Positions 1 to 4,996 of a stretch of DNA of 5,319 nucleotides are shown here, in pieces. Numbering within the stretch: position 1 is the first letter of the stretch; every line of letters starts with the position of its first letter. Made by a program: the position numbers and the translations under genes. The notes under the pieces were generated by a model that was given only the letters and a program-made list of their open reading frames with translations, had not been told where the DNA came from and ran no database searches. Source of the stretch: Candidatus Hydrothermota bacterium. GTDB taxonomy: Bacteria > Hydrothermota > Hydrothermia > B15-G9. The stretch lies in contig QNDP01000123.1 in the NCBI GenBank assembly GCA_003645975.1, forward strand, positions 1 to 5,319, read 5' to 3'.

Positions 1-209
1 AAGGTATTCGTCGTGAAGTCAACAACCACCTCGTTCGCAACCGTATCGAAAACTTTTATCTCAAAATACCCGGTGAACTCATCAGAAGTTGTGTTGGAGA
101 CAACAAATCTCGATATGGAAGCCAAATCTATGAATCCGGCAGGAATTAGAGGAGTTATAGTAACCGATTGAGAAAGTAAAAACAAAGCAATTTTTAAATA
201 TCCTAACAT
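1..209 (-). CDS. Unrecognised secreted or exported protein, N-terminal fragment
   Basis: This - strand reading frame starts at the ATG whose complement lies at 207-209. It stays open for 69 codons and leaves the window at base 1, so the C-terminus is missing. The N-terminus looks like a signal peptide: MLGYLK gives one basic residue, then a hydrophobic run (IALFLL) and a small/polar stretch ending near IPAG at residues 21-24, where cleavage is plausible. After that come alternating hydrophobic and Thr/Ser/Asp residues (FVVSNTTSDEF, GYFEIKVFD, NEVVVDF), which suggests beta strands of an extracellular beta-sandwich domain. That is an inference from residue pattern only. The start is supported by an almost complete Shine-Dalgarno match 6 nt upstream and by a promoter candidate at 248-277. 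It is transcribed away from the ribosomal cluster. I do not recognise the family, and the fold is not proven by 69 residues. Confidence 0.75.
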   Translation of the reverse strand, partial: MLGYLKIALFLLSQSVTITPLIPAGFIDLASISRFVVSNTTSDEFTGYFEIKVFDTVANEVVVDFTTNT

Positions 210-212
210 TTT

Positions 213-226
213 GATCACCTTCCTTT
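213..226 (-). promoter_or_regulatory. Extended Shine-Dalgarno of the divergent gene
   Basis: Read on the - strand this is AAAGGAAGGTGATC. It equals the perfect complement of the conserved bacterial 16S rRNA 3' end with one extra A inserted. The core GGTG lies 6 nt before the ATG at 209. It fixes the start of the - strand gene and is longer than a usual ribosome binding site, so strong initiation is expected. Confidence 0.75.
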
Positions 227-247
227 ATATGAAAATTGATATTTCAA

Positions 248-277
248 AATATAAACAAAGTTACCTTCAGAAATCAA
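248..277 (-). promoter_or_regulatory. Sigma70-like promoter for the divergent - strand gene
   Basis: On the - strand, TTGATT (complement of 272-277) and TATATT (complement of 248-253) are separated by 18 nt. The -10 box matches the consensus at 5 of 6 positions, and the -35 box matches TTGACA at 4 of 6. Transcription would begin near 241, giving a leader of about 32 nt before the ATG at 209. Position, spacing and strand fit the gene. The AT-rich setting raises the chance of coincidental matches. Confidence 0.5.
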
Positions 278-293
278 CAGTAGATTTGTGGTA

Positions 294-356
294 GCCATTG
301 TAAATGGCAGAGTATCAATGAGATATATTTTCTGCCTCCTTCGCAATCTCTTTGCG
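294..356. repeat. Cluster of three short inverted repeats
   Basis: GCCATT-GTA-AATGGC (294-308) is a perfect 6-bp stem with a 3-nt loop. GGCAGA (306-311) pairs with TCTGCC (331-336), and an inner GTATC/GATAT stem adds five pairs including one wobble. These two share bases 306-308, so they cannot form together. CGCAA-TCTCT-TTGCG (342-356) is a further 5-bp stem. None is followed by a T run on either strand, so they are not intrinsic terminators. They lie upstream of the -35 box of the divergent gene and could be operator sites or chance structure. Confidence 0.4.
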
Positions 357-534
357 TAACTGATCATCCCTATCCTCACTTCGTCCCGTCGCCACTCGCT
401 TATCAATCTTCGCTATCTTACTTAGGGCTCTCTATCTAACCTTAAATATCTCACAGCCTTATAAATCTCCCAGCCCTGAAAATTTTAACATAAAATTTCA
501 ATCACAAACAAAATTACCAATAGCCTCCGCTTTC

Positions 535-564
535 TTGACTAAAATCATGTAGTTCCACGATAAT
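535..564 (+). promoter_or_regulatory. Sigma70-like promoter for rplT
   Basis: TTGACT at 535-540 and GATAAT at 559-564 are separated by 18 nt. Each box matches the consensus at 5 of 6 positions. An AT-rich stretch upstream (about 478-520) could act as an UP element. Initiation near 571 gives a leader of about 34 nt before the rplT ATG at 605. This is the best promoter candidate in the window and would drive rplT and, by readthrough, the genes after it. Confidence 0.7.
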
Positions 565-604
565 AGACCGCCACAAATGATTGGAGAATGAGGAGGTAGA
601 TAAG

Positions 605-967
605 ATGCGTGTAAAGACGGGGTTTACGCGGCGGCAAAGACACAAAAAGATACGCAAAATGGCTCGCGGTTATTACGGCCAGAAACATTCCACTTTCCGC
701 AAGGCGAACGAGGCCGTGATGCGTTCGCTCCAATACGCCTATCGGCATCGCAAAGAGCGCAAAAGGGACATGAGGAGCCTTTGGATCATCCGTATAAATG
801 CGGCCGCACGCGAGGAGGGACTCAACTATTCAAAATTTATGCATGGCCTCAAGAGGGCCGGGGTCGAAATAAATCGAAAAATGTTGGCAGATATAGCGGT
901 TACCGACAAAAACGCTTTCGCAAAGCTTGCCGAAATCGCTCGAAATGCCTTGACTGCTTCTCAGTAA
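605..967 (+). CDS. rplT: 50S ribosomal protein L20 (bL20)
   Basis: This encodes a 120-residue basic protein that binds 23S rRNA and is required early in large-subunit assembly. In E. coli L20 also represses translation of its own operon. Family hallmarks visible here are the N-terminal RNA-binding extension with RHKKI at 12-16 and ARGYYG at 20-25, then NEAVMR at 35-40, [12 protein letters not shown] at 59-70, [12 protein letters not shown] at 75-86, and NRKMLADIA at 90-98. The length fits the usual value of about 117-120. The ATG at 605 is chosen because AGGAGGT at 591-597 sits 7 nt upstream. An in-frame TTG at 581 would put that site inside the gene and add residues the family lacks. Unusually, rpmI and infC are not upstream, and a promoter is present instead. 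A terminator-like hairpin follows the stop codon. Confidence 0.97.
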   Translation: MRVKTGFTRRQRHKKIRKMARGYYGQKHSTFRKANEAVMRSLQYAYRHRKERKRDMRSLWIIRINAAAREEGLNYSKFMHGLKRAGVEINRKMLADIAVTDKNAFAKLAEIARNALTASQ

Positions 968-992
968 GCTTGCCTTCCATTGAAAATTCGAG

Positions 993-1027
993 CCCCGGTG
1001 CCTCATTTCGAGACACTGGGGTTTTTT
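993..1027 (+). terminator. Intrinsic terminator or attenuator between rplT and pheS
   Basis: CCCCGGTG (993-1000) pairs with CACTGGGG (1014-1021) over eight base pairs, including one G-U wobble. A C/A mismatch and an inner CTC/GAG stem (1002-1004 with 1010-1012) follow, and ATTTC closes the loop. Six T residues (1022-1027) come directly after the stem. This is the classic Rho-independent layout. It lies 25 nt after the rplT stop and 31 nt before the pheS start, and no promoter fits in the remaining gap. Either it only partly stops transcription and sets the ratio of L20 to PheST, or it is a regulated attenuator. No competing antiterminator, T-box motif or Phe-codon leader peptide is evident. 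Confidence 0.85.
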
Positions 1028-1058
1028 ACTTATTTTGCACACAACCGGAGGACCCATC

Positions 1059-2039
1059 ATGGATGATTTAAGAGCTAAAGTCGAAGAAATTCGCCGTGAA
1101 TTCAAAAGTTTAATCGAGGAAGTTGGAGATCTCGATGCTCTGGAACGGATTAGGATCAGGTTCATCGGCAAAAAGGGAGAAGTAACCGAACTGTTCAAAG
1201 TGCTCAGAACGCTGCCCCCGGAGATGAAACGGGAAGCCGGTAAGCTCTTGAACCAGTTGAAGAACGAGGTCGAAACATCGATAGCAAGGAAAAAAGATGA
1301 ACTTGAAAGGCTCGCACGCAGAGCAGCTTACGACCTTTCCCTGCCCGGTCGAAGACACCGTTTGGGACACAAACACCCACTGACCCTAATCGTCGAGGAA
1401 CTCAACGAAATAGCCAAAGGCCTTGGATTCGAGATATTGACCGAAAGCCCTGAAATCGAATGGGATTACTACAATTTTGAGGCTCTGAATATCCCCGCAC
1501 ACCATCCAGCAAGAGACATGTGGTCAACACTTTTCATAACCGACAAGATGCTGCTGAGAACTCACACTTCACCGGTTCAGATCAGAGTGATGGAAAAACG
1601 GACACCGCCGTTGAAAGTCTTCTTCCCCGGACGCGTGTATCGACTTGACCCGTTCGATCAGACGCATGCACCGGCTTTCTATCAGGCGGAAGGCCTTTAC
1701 ATCAACCGCAATGTCTCGTTTGCGGAATTAAAAGGAACTCTTGAACTCTTTGTGAAAGAGCTTTTTGGCCCTTCGGCCAAGCTCAAATTTGTCCCATCAT
1801 ATTTCCCATTTACAGAGCCGTCAGCAGAAGTGGCGGTCTATTACAACGGAGAATGGCTGGAAATCTTGGGATGTGGCATGGTACATCCCAAAGTTTTTGA
1901 AGCCGTCGGTTATGACCCTGAGTTCTGGACAGGATATGCGTTCGGTCTCGGCCCTGATCGAATCGCCATGATCAAATACGGAATCGACGACATAAGGCTT
2001 TTCTATGAAAACGACCTGCGTTTCTTAAAGGAGTTCTAA
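1059..2039 (+). CDS. pheS: Phenylalanine--tRNA ligase alpha subunit
   Basis: This is the 326-residue catalytic subunit of cytosolic alpha2beta2 PheRS, a class II synthetase that activates Phe with ATP and charges tRNA-Phe. Residues 1-90 form the charged N-terminal coiled coil that contacts tRNA. The catalytic core follows: GHKHPLT (103-109), NIPAHHPARDMW (144-155), RTHTSP (167-172; H169 and S171 match Phe-binding residues), motif 2 GRVYR (191-195), YQAEG (208-212; Q209 and E211 bind the substrate amino group), YFPFTEP (248-254), GCGMVHP (271-277), and motif 3 around GLGPDR (296-301). The specificity alanine is kept at A294. The start at 1059 has GGAGG at 1047-1051, 7 nt upstream. Two small departures from what I recall of the family are Tyr208, where His is usual, and STL at 156-158, where DTF is usual. 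The stop is 2 nt before pheT. Confidence 0.98.
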   Translation: MDDLRAKVEEIRREFKSLIEEVGDLDALERIRIRFIGKKGEVTELFKVLRTLPPEMKREAGKLLNQLKNEVETSIARKKDELERLARRAAYDLSLPGRRHRLGHKHPLTLIVEELNEIAKGLGFEILTESPEIEWDYYNFEALNIPAHHPARDMWSTLFITDKMLLRTHTSPVQIRVMEKRTPPLKVFFPGRVYRLDPFDQTHAPAFYQAEGLYINRNVSFAELKGTLELFVKELFGPSAKLKFVPSYFPFTEPSAEVAVYYNGEWLEILGCGMVHPKVFEAVGYDPEFWTGYAFGLGPDRIAMIKYGIDDIRLFYENDLRFLKEF

Positions 2040-2041
2040 TC

Positions 2042-4429
2042 ATGAAGGTACTCTATAACTGGCTGAAGGAATTGGTCGATTTCGATTATTTGCCCCATGA
2101 ACTTGTCGATGTTTTCGAGTCGCTCGGAATAGAAGTCGAGGATTTCGAATATCTCGGCGAAGGTTTGGAAAGGAAATTGGTTGTCGCTGAAATCGTTGAT
2201 GTCCAAGATCATCCACATTCACAAAAACTTAAAGTCCTCAAATTGTGGTGCGGTGGAGAGAAGACTGCTCAGGTGGTTGTGGGAGCACCGGGCATAAGGC
2301 CTAAAAGGAAAGTGGCATATTTGCTTCCGGGAGCTAAACTGCCAAACGGCATGGTTGTGGAGAAACGGATGATCAGAGGCGTTCTGTCGGAAGGGATGCT
2401 GGCGTCCGAAGAGGATCTCGGACTGGACGAGAAGTCGGAGACAGTAATTTTCCTTGACGATGTTCAAGGTGCTAAGACTGGCAAATCTGCCCTGCCGTTT
2501 CTCGGACTCGATGACTACCGCTATGACTTGAAGGTGACTCCGAACCGTTCCGATCTTCTTGGACTTGTGGGACTTGCCTATGACCTACGGGCGAAAAGCG
2601 GCGGAAAGCTCCACATCCCCAACTACTATGTGGTCGAACATGGCAATGTTGGCATTTTTCCGGTTCGAATCGAGGACTTCTCAGCTTGTCCGCGTTATAC
2701 AGCGCGCATCATCCGCGACGTCAAGGTCAATCCTTCCCCCACTTGGCTGAAAAGGAGGCTTATGCTCATCGGCCAGCGCCCGATCAACAATGTCGTGGAC
2801 ATTACAAACTATGTCCTTTACTTCTGGGGACATCCTATACATGCCTTTGATTTAGACAAACTTGTCGGCGAAGAAATCGTCGTCAGGTTCGCAAAAGACG
2901 GAGAGAGGATCCTGACGCTGGATGGCGTTGAACGAGAACTTCATTCCGAGATACTCATAATCGCAGATGCCGAACGGCCTGTGGCCATCGCCGGCGTCAT
3001 CGGTGGCGAGGAGACCGGTGTGACGGAATCGACAAGGAATGTCCTGATCGAGAGTGCATTTTTCGATCCGGCTGTCGTGCGCAAGGCGGTTACGTCCCTA
3101 AAAGTGTCAACCGAATCTTCTTACAGGTTTGAAAGGACAGCGGACATCAGTATGCCACCGATAGCGTCCAGTTACGCAGCCAAGTTGATCGCAGAGATAG
3201 CAGAAGGCAGGGTCGGACCGCTCAACGATGTCTATCGTGAACTTCCATCTCCAAAACAACTTGAGCTGAGAATGAGCTATCTGAAACGGCTGCTCGGCGT
3301 CGAACTGTCGCAGGACTATGTCGTCAAAATCTTTGAAAGACTTGGATTCGATGTTAGACCAATGGAAGGCAAGGTGCGCGTCCTTGTCCCGATGCGCAGG
3401 AGGGACATATCTCTCGAAGCCGATCTCGTCGAAGAGGTCGCAAGACTTTACGGATACGATCGGATAGAGGGCGAGATACCGAGCGGAGGCAGCTTTGTCG
3501 GGCGCAAGGAGCCAAGCAAGGTGGATTTCGCCCGTGAGGTCATGCTCAAAATTGGCTTTGACGAGGTCAAAGGAGTGGAATTCGTGTCGAAGCAGGAGGC
3601 CGAAGCCTTCACCGAGAGGCTCGAAGATGCCGTTAAAATCCTCAATCCGTTGAGTGAAAATTACGCCTATGTCAGGCCTTCGGTCATTCCGAGCCTCCTG
3701 TCGATAGCTTCGCTCAACCTTCGTCGGGGCAACCGTGAGATCAAAATCTTCGAGGTAGGCCGTAAGTTCAAATGGAGAGGCCCTGATGTCCTTCCGCTTG
3801 AGACTGATGTGGTAGCTGCGCTTGTTACCGGTATGTCCGAAAGGTCATGGATCGAGCCGGAAAGACAACTTGATTATTTCGAGCTTAAGGGCGCACTTGA
3901 GGCACTTGCCGGAGCTTTCGGTGTAAAGCTCACCGTAGAGCCGACGGATGGCGTCAAATTTCTCGACCCTTCGGGCATCGTGAAACTCGGTCCCACCACC
4001 ATAGGAGTCATCGGTGAAGTCCCGAAAAACATCCTGAAAATCTATGACATCAAGGTTCCCGTCTTTGTGTTCGAGGTGGAACTCACAGAATTGAGCATTC
4101 CGGTTCGCAGATACAAGCCGCTCCCCAAGTTCCCACCGGTCAAACGCGACATCTCGGTGGTGATGGACGAGGATGTGCCTTTCAAGGTGCTTGAGGACGC
4201 AATTTACAGCGTAAAGCCTGCCCTGCTTGTCAACTTTAGAGTTATCGATGTCTATCATGGTGAGCCGCTTCCAAAGGGTAAAAAGAGCATCACTTTGACC
4301 TTGTTGTTCCAGCATCCTGAGCGCACGCTGACCGACCAAGAGGTCGATGAGATGTTCAATAATTTGGTTAACGCATTGATAAGCAAAGGATTTGGAATTA
4401 GAGGAATCACGGATGAAGGAACTGGATGA
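2042..4429 (+). CDS. pheT: Phenylalanine--tRNA ligase beta subunit
   Basis: This is the 795-residue partner of PheS, responsible for tRNA binding and for editing mischarged Tyr-tRNA-Phe. Length and domain order match the long bacterial type. An EMAPII-like OB fold spans about 40-150 (VVAEIVDVQDHPHSQKL, VVVGAP, SEGMLASEEDLG). The B3/B4 editing domain spans about 210-370, with GHPIHAFDLD at 263-272 (H267 is the likely editing His), GVIGGEETGV at 318-327, and IESAFFDP at 336-343 (E337). The B5 domain lies at about 405-475 (DLVEEVARLYGYD at 461-473). The inactive class II-like core is at about 495-685 (NPLSEN, RPSVIPSLL, IFEVGRKF). The C-terminal ferredoxin-fold anticodon-binding domain is at about 690-790 (FPPVKRDISVV to QEVDEMF). 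AAAGGAG at 2027-2033, inside the end of pheS, places the start. The last 17 nt overlap the next gene. Confidence 0.98.
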   Translation: MKVLYNWLKELVDFDYLPHELVDVFESLGIEVEDFEYLGEGLERKLVVAEIVDVQDHPHSQKLKVLKLWCGGEKTAQVVVGAPGIRPKRKVAYLLPGAKLPNGMVVEKRMIRGVLSEGMLASEEDLGLDEKSETVIFLDDVQGAKTGKSALPFLGLDDYRYDLKVTPNRSDLLGLVGLAYDLRAKSGGKLHIPNYYVVEHGNVGIFPVRIEDFSACPRYTARIIRDVKVNPSPTWLKRRLMLIGQRPINNVVDITNYVLYFWGHPIHAFDLDKLVGEEIVVRFAKDGERILTLDGVERELHSEILIIADAERPVAIAGVIGGEETGVTESTRNVLIESAFFDPAVVRKAVTSLKVSTESSYRFERTADISMPPIASSYAAKLIAEIAEGRVGPLNDVYRELPSPKQLELRMSYLKRLLGVELSQDYVVKIFERLGFDVRPMEGKVRVLVPMRRRDISLEADLVEEVARLYGYDRIEGEIPSGGSFVGRKEPSKVDFAREVMLKIGFDEVKGVEFVSKQEAEAFTERLEDAVKILNPLSENYAYVRPSVIPSLLSIASLNLRRGNREIKIFEVGRKFKWRGPDVLPLETDVVAALVTGMSERSWIEPERQLDYFELKGALEALAGAFGVKLTVEPTDGVKFLDPSGIVKLGPTTIGVIGEVPKNILKIYDIKVPVFVFEVELTELSIPVRRYKPLPKFPPVKRDISVVMDEDVPFKVLEDAIYSVKPALLVNFRVIDVYHGEPLPKGKKSITLTLLFQHPERTLTDQEVDEMFNNLVNALISKGFGIRGITDEGTG

Positions 4430-4607
4430 GCTCAGGGAAAATGTCCAAAAACTGCTTGAAAGTTACAACAAGTTGAAGCAGGAGAACATCGAATTGAAAA
4501 GACGTATCGATGCGTTGATCAAGGAGCGAGAGGCGTTGAAGTCCGGCTTGGCAAGGCTCAAGGAAAGGCTTGACAAAGCCCTTGAAAAATTAGAGTTGCT
4601 CGAATGA
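4413..4607 (+). CDS. Small coiled-coil protein, probably ZapB-like
   Basis: This encodes 64 residues that look like one continuous coiled coil. It is dominated by Glu, Lys, Leu and Arg, with hydrophobics at heptad-like spacing (L4, L7, V11, L14, Y18, L21, L28, I32, I36, L42, L49, L53, L57, L60, L63), and contains no Pro, Cys or Trp. ZapB in proteobacteria is an equally short coiled coil that bundles FtsZ filaments through ZapA. The gene directly after this one is zapA-like, which makes a ZapB-type role the best guess, but coiled-coil sequence alone cannot prove it. The ATG at 4413 has GAGGA at 4401-4405, 7 nt upstream. It overlaps pheT by 17 nt in a different frame and zapA by 4 nt (ATGA), so translational coupling in both directions is likely. 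An in-frame TTG at 4392 is a weaker start. Confidence 0.85.
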   Translation: MKELDELRENVQKLLESYNKLKQENIELKRRIDALIKEREALKSGLARLKERLDKALEKLELLE

Positions 4608-4948
4608 AGGGAGAATTTAGGAAAGTCAGAATAAAAATCGGGCATTCCTTTTACACAATTTCGACCGACCTTCCAGATGAAAAGCTGCAATGGCTGTCCG
4701 AATACATCTCGATGAAAGTCCGTGAATTTGAGGAGGAGACCGGGATCACCGATCCGGAGAAAGTCTTTTTCTTTGTGGCGCTGAATGTCGCTGAGGATGT
4801 CTATAACATTTTGGAACGCTATGAGATAGTTCGTGATGAAGTCCGCCAGATGAGTCAAAAAATCGCTGAGGCTCTGGCGGATACAGGACAATCGGGGCAG
4901 TCGGAACAGACGGATTCACAGGCGTCGTCCGAATCCGAAGGTCAGTAG
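4604..4948 (+). CDS. zapA: Cell division protein ZapA family
   Basis: This encodes 114 residues. ZapA is a cytoplasmic FtsZ-associated protein that cross-links protofilaments and stabilises the Z ring. The N-terminal part fits the family: VRIKIGHSFYTIS (8-20), then LPDEKLQWLSEYISMKVREFEE (23-44) matching the helix after the first strands, and FFFVALNVAEDVYNILERYE (55-74) matching the conserved ALN.A.E helix that begins the dimerising coiled coil. The coil is short, ending near residue 92. Residues about 94-114 are a low-complexity tail made almost only of Q, S, E, G, T, D and A, probably disordered. The start is the ATG inside the ATGA overlap with the coiled-coil gene, and no strong separate ribosome binding site is needed if translation is coupled. 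The stop codon TAG (4946-4948) lies in the loop of a 9-bp hairpin. Confidence 0.87.
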   Translation: MKGEFRKVRIKIGHSFYTISTDLPDEKLQWLSEYISMKVREFEEETGITDPEKVFFFVALNVAEDVYNILERYEIVRDEVRQMSQKIAEALADTGQSGQSEQTDSQASSESEGQ

Positions 4949-4973
4949 CCTATGACCTTCGACTTTTGTCTTT
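4936..4973 (+). terminator. Hairpin spanning the zapA stop codon, possible weak terminator
   Basis: CGAAGGTCA (4936-4944) and TGACCTTCG (4953-4961) are perfect reverse complements. They give a 9-bp stem around an 8-nt loop that contains the zapA TAG codon (4946-4948). The following bases, ACTTTTGTCTTT, are T-rich but broken. It may terminate the pheST-zapA transcript weakly, protect its 3' end, or be a regulatory structure. It overlaps coding sequence, so part of the arm is also the last ZapA codons. Confidence 0.5.
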
Positions 4974-4996
4974 GAAATCCATTGGGAGGCAAAGAG

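Larger units (their letters stand above)
210..604. other. AT-rich divergent intergenic region
   Basis: This gap of about 395 nt lies between the divergent gene and rplT. It holds one promoter facing each way and two ribosome binding sites. There is a group of short inverted repeats: 294-308, 306-336 and 342-356, plus a wide one at 424-477 and an AT-rich one at 478-499. No convincing gene is present. One weak - strand ORF of 50 codons (ATG complement at 365-367, stop at 215-217) has a GAGG 6 nt before its ATG and ends inside the next gene's Shine-Dalgarno. It would overlap the promoter proposed for that gene, so I do not call it. Positions 331-430 are 72% pyrimidine on the + strand by my count, a bias often seen opposite a coding or formerly coding strand. 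No rpmI or infC is found here. Confidence 0.6.

Noticed and set aside
213..226. Sequence resembling the 3' end of 16S rRNA (GATCACCTTCCTTT)
   Set aside because: Only this short stretch matches and no rRNA lies upstream of it. On the - strand it is a long Shine-Dalgarno correctly spaced from an ATG, which explains the resemblance.
424..477. tRNA-like gene in the intergenic region, suggested by the AGGGCT/AGCCCT pairing
   Set aside because: The span is only 54 nt and shows no anticodon or T arm pairing.
581..604. Longer L20 starting at TTG 581
   Set aside because: It would place the clear AGGAGGT site inside the coding region and add residues that L20 proteins lack.
967..1058. Phe-rich leader peptide or T-box controlling pheST
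   Set aside because: The few TTT codons after the hairpin come from the terminator T run, no start with a ribosome binding site precedes them, and no T-box consensus is visible.
1035..1058. Longer PheS starting at TTG 1035
   Set aside because: The GGAGG at 1047-1051 is correctly placed for ATG 1059 and would lie inside the longer version.
3845..4339. 164-codon open frame on the - strand inside pheT
   Set aside because: It lies wholly opposite strongly conserved PheT coding sequence, has no recognisable motifs, and is best explained as antisense openness.
4463..4891. 142-codon open frame on the - strand opposite the coiled-coil gene and zapA
   Set aside because: It is antisense to two well-supported overlapping genes and shows no domain or convincing start.
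4949..4996. 6S RNA gene after zapA, as found in some bacteria
   Set aside because: Only 48 nt separate zapA from the next gene, far too little for 6S RNA.
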